This document shows, one piece after another, positions 50,301 through 60,187 of a stretch of 64,000 nucleotides of DNA. Within the stretch, counting starts at the first letter, position 1; each line of letters opens with the position of its first letter. Origin of the DNA: Hermodice carunculata. Its lineage: Eukaryota; Annelida; Polychaeta; Eunicida; Amphinomidae. Location: assembly GCA_964020975.1 (NCBI GenBank), contig CAXHWN010002145.1, positions 969,701-1,033,700 of the forward strand. The letters are read 5' to 3'. The notes under the pieces were generated by a model that saw only the letters and a program-made list of their open reading frames with translations, was not told where the DNA came from and did no database searches. The translations under genes and the position numbers were made by a program.

Positions 50301-53300
50301 GCACGCATTGGGCACAATGCGCCCTATGCGTGGTAAGAAAAGCTGTTGACTCAGTCCAAAATTGGGCACTGAAAGAGTTAAGAGGCTCCCCTGACTAAAA
50401 GACACTGCCTCCCAGAGGCTACCTTCTGCTGGTAGTGTGGCATTTCAGTCAAACTGTACCTCAAGAGAGGCTACCGTTTTTATAAGGTCGCTTTATCTGT
50501 GCAGAAGGGGTGGTCTTATAATGACTGGATCATTGCACAGGTTCTTTATCAGCCGAGACCACCTGCATTGAAAAAACACCTTTTCAGAATACTTTGCTGA
50601 GTTCTTTTCATGTTATTTATACATTCTGTGAAAGGTCACGAGTTTTGAAAGACAGTAGTATGTTGCTTGTGATAGATACTTAAAATGTGTACAATACGGA
50701 TTCAGGTTCAGATAATAAATTGGAACTTCAAAGTTTTTCCTGGATGAAAACTGTTGTGTATGGCATTCCCTGAGCTTGCATTAAGAGATGAATGTTTGGC
50801 CACCTTGTTCACATCATAGATAAAATAGTGACATGCCCTGCTGTATGTAGCAGCTACAACATATTTGACATGCTTATATAAACTCAGGCAGTCTGGCCCC
50901 TTGCATCAGTCCACAGAGCCCGTGTGCTGGAAGAGTGAAGACAGAAAAATGAAAGATACGATACACTGTCATATGTAATGATGTTAGCTGCAGACCTGCT
51001 CTGGTCGCCTCAGTTGCTAGGCAGTGGCACTATCCTTCAGCCATGATCAGGGCACATGTACCAATTATGTAATTTAACCATCCAGAAATATCACTTTTTC
51101 TACCAAACAGATGAAAATCAATTTTCTAAATGTGTTTGGCATCTGGTATGTTTTAAAACTAAAAGAACGACTTATCTTAGGTTTTTGTTTTCTGGATTTG
51201 TTATTTTTACCATAGAAGCTTATTTAGCCCTGCTTAATACACAAATCTGCTCTCCTTCCTGTCAAGTTCCTTGCTGCAGTGCAGGTGAATAGTAGGGCTG
51301 TAACGAATACCCCAGGTGGCTAATATGATGTATATCACGAATATGGGGTCATGAATACAAGTAAATATTTACAAATACAGGACTAGCAGGAAGACCATTG
51401 ACTGGTTGACAACATGCCTCATTAGCCTGCAATAATGCAAGATGAAGTTAATCCTGCTATGGACCATGCTAAAAGAAGAAACACAATTTTTAAACAATAT
51501 ACATACCCTCCTTTGAACTCCTTTTGGAGACCACCTCCTTTGAGAGACCACAATTATCAGGTCTCTCTGTAGTACTTTTCATGTTATTTATACCTCCTTT
51601 GAGGGACCACCTGCTTTATGTGACCGCCTTTTGGGTGTCACTAGGGGCAGTCTCTCCAAGGAGGGACTACTGTATTGTAATTCAGCATGGTCCTGTATAA
51701 AGTGTAGGTGCAATAGGCCAGTCAAAGCAGGTCAAAAGGCATATAGCTGTACATAGCACACTTGCAAAAAAAAAAAAACATCTCCACAAATGCCAAGAGC
51801 ACAAAAAGCAATCGATCCATTCATGGGTGATCAGTGCCAGTCAAGTTTTCAACTATAAATTACGATTGAAAACAAGCTTGCATGGGAAACTGAGCTGTGC
51901 CCTGTAACAGCAAAGTTCAAATATTGTCATGCTGTCAATCAATGGCATTTTCAGTTTCACGTCCAAGTTTGTACACACGCACATGTCTGCAACTTGCATC
52001 ACATCCTTCATGAATATAACTGCCGGATTTTGTTCATTTCGCTTGTTTGTTCGTTTAGGCAGACTGTCACTCATAATCCATTGTTTCAGTGTCACAAACA
52101 TGAAGACTTGCCAAACCTAACAACAGCAACAAAAATGTGCACATGTTTTTTCTTGCCAGTTTCAATATGTCGCCATCTGGAGTACAAAATGTGAACTAAG
52201 TAAGCAAGTTGCCATGGACTGAAATCCACTGGCGAGATGTTGCATATCTGAACAAAGAACGATGGAGTAAAGTTGTTTTTGTGGTGTGATGTGTTCAAAG
52301 AGTGTAAGCATAGCAGGTAAACATGTTCTTTGATGAAATTTGGTAGTTTGATGCACTTTTGAAGACTGCCTCAATGAATGAATAATATCGCTCAAGTACC
52401 CATTTTTCCAAGTTCAGCATTATTTGAAAACTGGCAGTGATGAGACCGGTATAAATTACCTTGATCGCTGTACCTCTGAAAAAAAGTGCCTCAAGACTTT
52501 ATGTTGTTAAATTTGGCTCTAATCAGCTAAATGTTTGTGATAATTACGGGGAATTAAGGTATCTCTCACCTTGTATTTTGGAACTGAAAAATGTTTCCAT
52601 ACAGCAGATTTATATTAGCAAGAGTTGGTGTAAAATAACACTGTAATTGCAAACGATCAAATGATGTTGAACCTGGATCACCCTTTACGTAATTTTACCA
52701 CTTGTTGACATGGAAATTTTTTGGTTTATTGCTGATATAAAGATGTAAGGTTAGTTTGAAAGTGAAAACAGTCCATATTCGTCTTTAATAGTGGTGAATG
52801 ATGAATACAATTCGTAACCCCAAAAAATTTAATACACCGAATATTCAAATAAATGATTACAGCCCTAGGGAATGCTCCTAATAATTTTGGGTGAGAATGT
52901 CGCTGTTACCAGTAAACAAGTGTTGTATGTAGGTATACTGTGTAAGCCTTATATCTGACACATTAAGATCTTACAAACCTGCAATAGAAAACAAAATTTG
53001 AATATTCCAAGGACTTTAAATTTTGAACATTTGTATCTCTCAACTTGAGTGGACTTCTGCTCATATCTGAAGGCAAAGTACATGTGTGGTGCCATCTTGT
53101 GGCAAAAAGATGAATTAATGATTACTGAAGTGGATCCAGCCCGTGAGTGAGGTGAAAACACAACCGACAGGACCATATCAAGTCACATCTGCACGATAAG
53201 TGGCTGAAATTACCTCATCCAATCATAATGGGCCCAGACACCAAGTTTGTTATGTGCTTTCTTTTGGTAGATTGGAAATGAGATTGGATCACTGAAGTGT

Positions 53301-55650
53301 ATCAGTGGAATTCAACATCAATGAAATTAACTTTTTCAAGTAGAGCAAATCAAGTCCAAGTATTTGGATTTTCCTCTGTGTCCTGCGTAAGAAGTCGGTC
53401 AAGAGAGGTAGAGACAGATTTAATCTGCTTTGGTGAATAAACCCATTTGGGCCTCTTACGTCTCATTAGGTCACTCAGGTTTTGGGACTTTGTGACTTTA
53501 ATATTCACTGCTGTAGAAGGTGTTCTGTTGGGAGTAGTAAGACTTCCTTGTTTTAGGTTGAATCAGACAACAATACTTGCCTGGGCAGGTAGGCACAATC
53601 CCTTCAAAGATTGAATTAGTAGAAATCAGATAATACTTGATGAATGGAGTTTGTATACGACAGCTTACACATAGAGACTGTGGTGTAAAACAGATATATG
53701 TGTGTACACACACTTGAGGTGCTGGAGGGAAGTGACAGGTTGTCTAGGACAAGAAACATTTTACTCTAGTACGAAAGTGACGGCACCCTTGAAGGGTCCG
53801 TGTTGACTATCAGAGGCCATGCAGTTCAGCTACATTGAGCTCTGTTCTCCGGATACATTTATCATAACAATGCTTGGGCTGGCATGGTCACTGGGATTTC
53901 TGATCTTTCGACGGAAACTTTCATCCTTTAGGACTGCTCCTGTGGTGACAAATACAGGTGAGGATGTAAAATGGATGTGCTAGACAAAATGAAAAGTAAA
54001 TGCTATCAGTGTAGTGCTGTCTTCATGGTTAAAAGGATACCTGTCCTGGAGTGTACACCTATCACGTGAGACCAAAGTTACTTTGTCTCTGGCTTGTGAG
54101 CCATTATGGTGAAAAAACTCAGAGTTCAGTCTTGTGTACAGTCAGAAAGTCCATTTATTAAGACAGTATGACAACATGGCTTCTTAATGCCAATGGCCGC
54201 AATGCAGAGTTAACTTGTACAGAGACACCTGTCTTCATATGAAAGCCCTGACTGGTGGACAGTTCGGTCGTCTTACCTTGGAAAGATTTGATTGAGTTTA
54301 TTCCATGGTACATATAGCAAAAGCCTTCTTCAGTGGTTTTTGCATTGTCAGGCAATGCAACAACCACTGGGTTTAAACTAGGCATGTGTTATGTGAAGAA
54401 AAGCTTGCGTTATGAGTACTTTAACTGAATACAGTGGTACCTGTTCTGAAGGCTGCCTCTTGTGAGAGACCACGTATTGAGACCACGCTTTCATGACACC
54501 AGAGTCTGTTTCTTTAATAAATTCACTTGTGTTTTAAGACCACCTGCAATATGAGGCCACACTTTGTTGGTAGTGGTCTAAAATAGCAGGTACTACTCTA
54601 TGCAAGCCATCATTTTTTTTATGTATGTAGCTATTAATGAATATCAGGATGAGATCAGTGGTCTGACGACTGGTCTATTATGTGGGTGGCATTTTCGTTA
54701 GAGGTTTGATAACATTATCAACAAGTGGCATATATTTAGTACATGAAAATGCTCCCCAGTTCACACACAGGTGACATTTTAGTGCACTGGTCTGACCTGG
54801 CAGGTTTTTTTTTTAACCCCCAAAACACTGATTCAAGATGGAATCAACAGCCTTCCTCGGGACACTTTGCGCGCAGTGTGTGCAAAGTGTCCTGAGGAAG
54901 GCTGTTGACTACAGCAAATTTTTGCTTCAGATTAGACTTGCTGGTATTTAAATGAAATATATCTTCATGAGGAATTTGATTCATTTAACCATTTTATGTT
55001 TAACGGTAATGAGAAAACGATTGTAGCCGCAATTAGCACTTTAAGGGTTAATATATTGGAAGTTTTGTTTTTAGCAATACAAGATAGCATAGTGGATGGA
55101 ACTGTTCATTTTATGCATTTCCTACTTCCATTGTGTATATACATGTACATGTTGATCTGTTTTCAGCGTCACATAAAGTTTATATGACCTACAATAAAAA
55201 GGGTAACACAGGAGGCCCTTCTATAGCTTGTGTTAAAAAATCCTTGGAGTGGAAAGCATGTGATAATATCAGTGCCAACTTACATTTGAAGTTATGAGAA
55301 AAATGTGATTGATAGTGTGTAGACACTTGTAAGAATGAGGGTTTAGTAAAGTACTAGATAGCTGATATAGGACTTCTAATTTTAGAAGTTTGGGTGCTAC
55401 AGAACTTTGATGACCATCAATACAGCGCAGGTCCATTGCAAAATGTGGCTGATTGTGTGCAGATATTTGTAAAAAGGGGGGTGTTTTGTTGAGGTGCTAC
55501 ATAGCTGATATCAGACTTCTAATTTAAGAAATTTGTGTGTTACAGAACCTCGGAGAGCATCAATACCAGGCAGCCGCATAGCAACTGCTTCAAAACGAGC
55601 AAGCTCCGCTCCTCACCCTGCGGCAACCTCCACACCCAAACGTGATGCTC
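13644..55650 (+). CDS. Multi-exon gene, acidic-to-basic disordered protein, cytoskeletal-like (3' end open)
   Basis: Seven exons join with consistent AG/GT borders and phases (1, 2, 0, 1, 0, 1, then an open phase 1) into one frame of 2242 nt, about 747 codons, without a stop. Residues 1-177 (exons 1-3) and the first part of exon 4 are acidic and rich in Asp, Glu, Pro and Ser. From about residue 290 to the end the protein is strongly basic and rich in Lys, Arg, Ser, Pro and Thr. No signal peptide, membrane segment or globular catalytic domain is seen. The tail has Ser-Arg patches such as RRASIPGSRIATASKRASS, as found in many microtubule-binding tails. The family is not recognised. Spectraplakin tails, MAP2/tau-like proteins and MTUS-type proteins share only this general composition. 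Introns are 24.9, 3.9, 1.9, 2.2, 1.4 and 5.5 kb. Splice structure was read by eye; the existence of the gene is well supported and its identity is not. Confidence 0.8.
14000..14200. repeat. GACCACC-type dispersed repeat
   Basis: The blocks AGAGACCACCTGCTTTATGT and CATGTTATTTGACC recur in altered form at 34675-34835, 50385-50640, 51500-51675, 54432-54600 and 62455-62610. No coding capacity is seen. The class is not recognised. Confidence 0.55.
14952..15174 (+). mobile_element. TTAA-bounded MITE, subfamily A
   Basis: TTAA + CCCTTAAAGCACTGAT pairs with ATTAGCACTTTAAGGG + TTAA. The stem GTCAACAACTTTCCTC / GAGGAAAGCTGTTGAC is short-looped. It shares CTTCATGAGGAATTTGAATC with other A copies. Confidence 0.88.
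15806..16140 (+). repeat. Hairpin-led dispersed repeat (AGCTCAG family)
   Basis: It begins AGCTCAGTTGACATTTCAAA and closes the stem with AGCTGAGCT. This is followed by a run of TCTGTCCATCTCTCACC, then CCTTCAAACTCCAAGTTTGT. It is related to the cluster at 30661-32410. T-runs and A-runs interrupt it. Confidence 0.55.
17996..18229 (+). pseudogene. Tc1/mariner-type helix-turn-helix fragment
   Basis: The 77-codon reading frame has VRIWQIVGLCDRAGWSQARA then AREFNVSCSVVSRLMSKYRD. This fits the N-terminal DNA-binding helix-turn-helix of Tc1-like transposases (pattern IVGL..AG.S...AAR.F.VS.S.VSR....Y). The sequence stops soon after this domain, and no DDE catalytic region is seen downstream, so the element is a remnant. 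A host-recruited HTH exon inside the intron is less likely but not excluded. It begins MAITGDRLED. Confidence 0.6.
19541..19760. repeat. Complex tetranucleotide array (CTAT/CATC/CTAC/TTCC/CTGT)
   Basis: Successive 4-bp repeats change from CTAT to CATC, CTAC, CTTC-CTAC, CTGT and TTTA. ORFs here are repeat translations rich in YLPT. Confidence 0.97.
20637..21575. repeat. 47-49 bp minisatellite, about 19 units
   Basis: The unit is GGCCTTATAAAGAGGGAGCA followed by CTGTACTTATCCTGTCTCTTGTACTGAGA in variants. Units in the left half are about 49 bp. Those in the right half are 47 bp and show a three-unit (141 bp) higher-order period from 21251. An ORF of 129 codons over the left half arises only from the array. 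Confidence 0.95.
21720..21826. repeat. (AC)n-type and A-rich tract
   Basis: CACACGCAC repeats run into A/G-rich imperfect repeats. Confidence 0.9.
23885..24067. mobile_element. Small inverted-repeat element (AACCTCATT family)
   Basis: GAACCTCATTGTTATGAGACC at the left and GTCATTATACTGAGG at the right are inverted copies. Inside, TGAATATGTCAGATA occurs twice. It is related to 41919-42078. Confidence 0.45.
24771..24993 (-). mobile_element. TTAA MITE, subfamily C, decayed right end
   Basis: TTAA + CCCTTTCCTGCCCAAA at the left and the stem GTCAATAACTTACCTTGG / CCAAGGAAAGCTATTGAC are clear. The right terminus is eroded before a TTAA at 24990. Confidence 0.65.
25013..25110 (+). repeat. Hairpin-led repeat, 5' end only
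   Basis: AGCTCTGCTGACCACAGG closes with TTGCAGAGCT and is followed by CTGTCTGTCCGTCCAG, the same layout as at 15806 and 30661. Confidence 0.5.
26187..26327. repeat. Foldback with 62-bp arms
   Basis: The left arm starts AAATGGTGTCCTTGCC and the right arm ends GGCAAGGGCACCATTT. About 55 of 62 positions pair, leaving an inner segment of under 20 bp. No ends typical of a transposon lie outside. The arm carries GAAAAGCTGTTAACCTGAG, close to the subfamily-B stem (GAAAAGCTGTTGACCTGGG). Confidence 0.85.
27202..27400. mobile_element. G-run/C-run bounded repeat, copy 1
   Basis: A G14 run starts it and a C-rich run ends it. Inside, repeated GTACTT/GTACC blocks separate A+T-rich segments such as AAAATTATTACCTGTACCAG. 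It matches 58270-58460. Confidence 0.5.
28140..28440. repeat. A-run-interrupted inverted repeat (GGTTTCCCTACC)
   Basis: GTGTTTGGGGTTTCCCTACC at about 28196 is partly mirrored by CTACCCTATTTATTTTTGGC and AACCTCAAACACAC near 28425. Three A-runs of 13-17 bp lie between. Confidence 0.4.
28819..28843. repeat. G25 homopolymer
   Basis: Uninterrupted run of 25 G, the longest of several G or C runs in the window. Confidence 0.95.
30659..32410 (+). repeat. Cluster of hairpin-led repeats, about four internal units
   Basis: It starts with the hairpin AGCTCAGCTGACTTGTC..AGCTGAGCT and a TTCGTCCGTCAGC block. Then the module CTTCAAACTTGGTGGCAGTG..CAAGTTTGTT recurs near 30750, 31255, 31770 and 32130. It alternates with AAACCACTCACCCAATTGCT modules and CAGGTGGTGCTG-like ends, with T-rich runs between (T33 at 31861-31893). 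The similar small ORFs starting MGILMLI/MGIAMEI reflect DNA repetition and are not taken as genes. The class is not identified. Confidence 0.7.
33111..33640. repeat. 33-34 bp minisatellite, about 15 units
   Basis: The unit is GTTGAGGTGCTGAAACAGGC + TGCATGATGTAGGA. Later units change to GGCTCTATGAGGTAGGAGAT. Single units are diverged in the middle. Confidence 0.92.
34441..34670 (-). mobile_element. TTAA-bounded MITE, subfamily A, reversed
   Basis: TTAA + CCCTTACAGTGCTAATCACA at the left and ATCAGTGCTTTAAGGG + TTAA at the right. The stem GTCAACAGCTTTCCTCAGG / GCTGAGGAAAGCTGTTGAT lies near the right end. Confidence 0.85.
35285..35361. repeat. (TA)n microsatellite
   Basis: About 38 uninterrupted TA units. 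Confidence 0.98.
35407..35589 (+). mobile_element. TTAA-bounded MITE, subfamily D
   Basis: TTAA + CTCACTCCAT pairs with ATGGAATGAG + TTAA. The interior has GAATGAAAGCTCTTTTCATG, akin to the A and B interior, but lacks the CAACAGCTTT stem. Confidence 0.65.
35729..35940. mobile_element. MITE with TACTGTAAATTGCTTT ends
   Basis: TACTGTAAATTGCTTTGTTTTCGC at the left is mirrored by GCGAAATTAAAGCAATTTACAGTA at the right over about 24 bp with two mismatches. The ends TA..TA are consistent with a TA target duplication (mariner-like). The motif ACTGTGGTTTTA occurs twice inside. Confidence 0.75.
37557..37606. repeat. 25-bp tandem duplication
   Basis: CCAAATTCAATGAACTTCAC plus ATTG occurs twice in a row without change. 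Confidence 0.85.
38048..38296. repeat. 42-bp minisatellite, about 6 units
   Basis: The unit contains TCTCCATGGTTACGAGCAAG and CATCAGTCAGGGTTCTGTCC. The 42-bp period keeps reading frames open, which makes repeated chance peptides. It lies 440 bp before exon 2. Confidence 0.93.
38739..38838 (+). CDS. Coding exon 2
   Basis: The acceptor is TTATTACTTTCAG and the donor is CAG/GTGGGT at 38839. Joined in phase 1 to exon 1, the 100 nt read GLVRDVPPDSDSDLLSEAGT and continue VHHESETEKEDSD with no stop. Read on its own with the acceptor at codon position 1, the exon would meet a stop at once, so the phase match with exon 1 is informative. The segment is acidic and Ser-rich, with many SD/SE pairs that resemble casein kinase 2 sites. 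The exon ends in phase 2. Skipping it would shift the frame. Confidence 0.8.
41279..41508 (+). mobile_element. TTAA-bounded MITE, subfamily A
   Basis: TTAA + CCCTTAAAGTACTGATT and ATTAGAGCTTTAAGGG + TTAA. The stem GTCAACAGCTTTACTCAGGGC / GCCCTGAGGAAAGCTGTTGAC is present. Confidence 0.87.
41919..42078. mobile_element. Small MITE with AAACCTCATTA ends
   Basis: AAACCTCATTATGACATTCAG at the left and TGTAATGAGGTTT at the right are inverted repeats around about 130 bp of non-coding DNA. Confidence 0.55.
42419..42652 (-). mobile_element. TTAA-bounded MITE, subfamily C
   Basis: TTAA + CCCTTTCTAGCTC pairs with CCAGGAAAGGG + TTAA. The stem GTCAACAGTTTTCCTTGGC / GCCAAGGAAAGCTGTTTAC carries an extra paired block (CTGGTTGGG / CCCAACCAG). 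It ends 114 bp before exon 3. Confidence 0.82.
42767..42983 (+). CDS. Coding exon 3, acidic segment
   Basis: The acceptor TTTATACAG and the donor CAG/GTGAGT frame 217 nt that join exon 2 in phase 2 and end in phase 0. The product runs REKPRQTAISSLSGAGEVEV to the end GSSTDIQ. It contains an Asp/Glu-rich core (EEPEEDTFEIPQDIVEILQR) with alternating Val/Glu and Ile/Leu, so a short helix is possible. GC content is higher than in the flanks. The donor lies at the start of a GTGA repeat, described under findings. Confidence 0.85.
43707..44460 (+). repeat. 54-bp minisatellite, about 14 units
   Basis: Units start GGCATAGGAGGAGGGGGCTG and end in a pyrimidine block such as CCCCTCTGCTCTTTTTAG. GGCATAGG and GACATAGG units partly alternate. 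The array lies in intron 3 and ends about 465 bp before exon 4. Confidence 0.93.
44925..46320 (+). CDS. Coding exon 4, long basic Lys/Ser/Pro-rich exon
   Basis: This 1396-nt exon is the largest open stretch in the window. It starts after TGATTGCAG in phase 0 and ends at GCCTCAA/GTAAGT in phase 1, encoding residues 178-642 and the first base of codon 643. The order is: a Ser/Glu-rich start; an acidic patch with DDEDDDPDEYGVP (about 245-257); then a long basic region. The basic region holds KLNFKNIKSKVQSRIEDYI (370-388), which resembles a tau-family repeat, the segment KSKWDNIMSQIETSKK (477-492), four tandem 12-residue units (531-578), and KSSLPRSRER (598-607), a match to the [ST]x[IL]P pattern used by EB-binding proteins. 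It ends in Ser/Arg-rich sequence. No known enzymatic domain is seen. Confidence 0.92.
46390..46425. repeat. 10-bp repeat GTGCCAACA, four copies
   Basis: CCAACAGTGC repeats just inside intron 4, about 70 bp after exon 4. Confidence 0.75.
46426..47734. other. Intron 4, no feature recognised
   Basis: A+T-rich with short chance ORFs only. Confidence 0.45.
47735..47850 (-). repeat. Possible short retroelement 3' tail
   Basis: On the minus strand a block with ATGGGTTCCC..GGAACCCACT is followed by AAATAAACTTCATTCATTCA, i.e. an ATTC tail. This looks like a LINE or SINE end. Confidence 0.35.
48517..48587 (+). CDS. Coding exon 5
   Basis: This small 71-nt exon lies between the acceptor TTCTGTTGCAG and the donor CAG/GTAACG. 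The A left from exon 4 plus TA gives Ile. The exon then reads KPTNRATRTLRQERSPSIGS and continues DSQ. It enters in phase 1 and leaves in phase 0. The basic Ser/Arg composition matches the flanking exons. Confidence 0.8.
49946..50084 (+). CDS. Coding exon 6
   Basis: The acceptor follows a T-rich tract (CTACTTGTAG) and the donor is CAG/GTGAGT. The exon is entered in phase 0 and reads LSNISQVSSQGSRTRRDFTL, then TPDSAKKTSVGKRKSLMEPS and SRATSAG, leaving phase 1. It contains several basic Ser/Thr phosphorylation-like sites (RKSL, KKTS). A TTAA-bounded MITE begins only 50 bp after the donor. Confidence 0.85.
50134..50381 (-). mobile_element. TTAA-bounded MITE, subfamily B, reversed
   Basis: TTAA + CTCTTTCAGTGCCAATCACA at the left and GGGCACTGAAAGAG + TTAA at the right. 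The stem GTCAACAGCTTTTCTCGGC / TAAGAAAAGCTGTTGAC lies near the right end. It is 50 bp downstream of the exon 6 donor. Confidence 0.87.
50385..50640. repeat. GACCACC-type dispersed repeat
   Basis: GAGACCACCTGCATTGAAAA, CTTTTCATGTTATTTATACA and related blocks match 34675-34835 and 51500-51675. Confidence 0.55.
51500..51675. repeat. GACCACC-type dispersed repeat
   Basis: GGAGACCACCTCCTTTGAGA, TTTTCATGTTATTTATACCT and GACCACCTGCTTTATGTGAC are shared with other copies. It ends GGAGGGACTACTGTA. Confidence 0.6.
51680..54430 (+). other. Middle of intron 6, no feature recognised
   Basis: Apart from a short A-run near 51768-51780 and small chance ORFs on both strands, nothing is recognised here. Composition is A+T-rich without codon-like bias. 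Confidence 0.5.
54432..54600. repeat. GACCACC-type dispersed repeat
   Basis: It starts GTGGTACCTGTTCTGAAGG and carries GAGAGACCACGTATTGAGAC and AAGACCACCTGCAATATGAG. Confidence 0.55.
54813..55051 (+). mobile_element. TTAA-bounded MITE, subfamily A
   Basis: TTAA + CCCCCAAAACACTGATTCAAG and ATTAGCACTTTAAGGG + TTAA. The stem is ATCAACAGCCTTCCTCGGGACA / TGTCCTGAGGAAGGCTGTTGAC, so a T-to-C change in one arm is matched by A-to-G in the other. Confidence 0.85.
55299..55573 (+). repeat. 143-bp tandem duplication spanning the exon 7 acceptor
   Basis: Copy 1 (55299-55430) and copy 2 (55442-55573) share GCTGATAT..GACTTCTAATTT, the TACAG acceptor and CATCAATAC. Copy 2 contains the start of exon 7. Confidence 0.85.
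55546..55650 (+). CDS. Coding exon 7, Ser/Arg-rich
   Basis: The acceptor is GTGTGTTACAG and the donor GTGAGT follows GATGCTC at 55651. In phase 1 the exon reads EPRRASIPGSRIATASKRAS then SAPHPAATSTPKRDA. The RASIPGSR motif is close to, but not, a strict SxIP site because the first position is Ala. A diverged copy of the acceptor and of the first 28 exon bases lies 143 bp upstream. The next exon must supply two bases to finish the last codon. Confidence 0.85.
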
Positions 55651-58200
<2,550 letters not shown>

Positions 58201-58269
58201 CAACAACTGAGAGTAGTTTCCTGATGTCAAGTTCGCCATACCTTTTTTGCACAACTTTGCACTCTGTAA

Positions 58270-58460
58270 GGGGGGGGGGGGGGAGGTATTTTCCTACTGG
58301 CATAGTGGGGCATTTCATTTTCTGTATCAGTATCATGGAAGCCCTCCTATTGTCTGTACTTAGTACTGTCAATTATTTTGGAACTTTCTTATTTTTTGTA
58401 CACTGTACTGGGGAAAATAATTTCCTGTACCAGTGTACTGTCCCCCCCCCCCCCATCCCC
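58270..58460. mobile_element. G-run/C-run bounded repeat, copy 2
   Basis: G14 at the left, C13 at the right, with CTGTACTTAGTACTG and GAAAATAATTTCCTGTACCAG between. It matches 27202-27400. Confidence 0.5.
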
Positions 58461-58555
58461 CTGACCTCTCTGTGTGAAGAGAATGATATACAGTGTGTAC
58501 GAGTTTATCTTGTGTGCAGTTATTGGGGAAAACAGTAGGTATGATGTTTAATCCT

Positions 58556-58712
58556 TATCATGAAGTACACAAGCTTTGTACAAAAAATAATCCTTAAGTT
58601 ACAGCATCATGAAGTACACAAGCTTTGTACAAAAAAGTAATCCTTAAGTTACATCAGAAGGTCCTAAGGCAGCCGCAGTATCATGGAAGTACACAAGCTC
58701 TGTTCAAAAAGA
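58556..58712. repeat. 55-bp tandem repeat, about 2.5 units
   Basis: ATCATGAAGTACACAAGCTT followed by GTACAAAAAATAATCCTTAA recurs, the last unit more diverged. Confidence 0.85.
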
Positions 58713-59027
58713 AACAGATGGGTGGAAAGAGCTTAATGATACTGTGCCGTTCTACTAATGTTATATAATTTATTTTGAAAGGTAATATTAAAAGGAAAAG
58801 TAGGTAGCTGAAGTTTTGTCTATGTATAACATGAATGTTCTTTGCTGTGGGCTGTACATGTAGTTCCTGAAGGGCAAGAATGAACTGAGATTTCAGGTCC
58901 CAAAACAAATTGCTTTATCTAAATGTACAGGATCAAAATTTCTTGCACTTAACTAGTGAATTTACTGCACAGCTGGTAAGATTTCAATTTCTGATTACCT
59001 CTGTGCTCATGTCTGGTCCAAATTTAG

Positions 59028-59119
59028 GTACATTTTCTACACTAACACACACGGGTCAAAAGCCTCGAGTCAGTAGGTCCCAAAGCAGCTATGGCCATCA
59101 GTCTGTGGCAGAATTCTAG
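59028..59119 (+). CDS. Candidate terminal exon (option 1)
   Basis: After the acceptor CCAAATTTAG, the phase-1 join to exon 7 gives RTFSTLTHTGQKPRVSRSQS then SYGHQSVAEF and a TAG at 59117. The basic Ser-rich composition suits the tail, and the whole protein would be 777 residues. The acceptor is only fair. A stretch this short can be open by chance, so this is a candidate in competition with 60188-60288. Confidence 0.33.
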
Positions 59120-60187
59120 GAGTCAGCAGCTGATATCACTTTTGCCCAGAACAGGAACCAGAACCTTCAGCCCACAAGCACAAATTCTTCATATTTGGAA
59201 GCAATTAACAAATTGAGCTGGACTGGCTATGCTACATCAATTCTAATAATTGTGAGCACTGGGTTGCCCTTGGTCACTGGTACAGGACCTTGATTTAATC
59301 CAGAGCTTCCCCAATGTCTATTCTACACTGTACATACATGGACATATCACTAGCATCTTTGGAATTTGTGTGCAGCACTTGTATCGCCTGATTACTTTCC
59401 ATTTCCTGTGTAAATTCGAGAATTGTTATAATGTAGACTTTGTTAGTAATTAGATAGTCATTTGGGACACGTTGTGAGCCGTAAATAATTTCTTCCAACA
59501 TTTATGTCTCTTGAAGTAAAAATTTGCACCTGTTGAAGACAACTGAAGGAGACCCAGGTCTAACTGAAAACACATGGCATATGTGTTAAGCTAGGCATGC
59601 TGGTCCTCACAAAGCCAAAGTGAGGCTCTTTATCAAGTTCTTTTTCTGACAGAAGATCAGGAGACAAAACTTTTGAGATAAACAGTGTGTGGTGTTAGGC
59701 AGAGATTGGGGGTTGGGGGGAGTGTGGCGCCTGTGTATGGTGAAAGAGTGTCAGCTAATTGGGGACAACAAGCTAAACAGGTATTACAGGAAAGAACCTA
59801 ATACCTTAGAGAAACACCTGGGAAAGACCCAGAGGCCAAAGGTCATGTACCTGATAGCCTGTGTCTGGGAAGAATTAGTCCACCCAAACATTCCTGGCTT
59901 GTTAATGGCTATGGAATGACAACAGCAGCAGTAGCAGAGGGGGGAATATCAATCAGCTAAGAAAGCCCATCAGTCCTGGAAGTTCCAGGAAGAAGGGTGG
60001 TGGTGGGGGAGGTCCTGTATGCTGGCATAGGTAACTATTGTGCTGCAGTAGAAGGTACAGATAATGGAAAAAATTAGAAGCAAAGGTTGGCATGACACAC
60101 AGGAAATTAACAGACTTTCAGTATGCAAGTAATGCAAATAAAAATGACCAGTACATCAGTTATGGAAAACCCCTTTACCCCCTCCAG

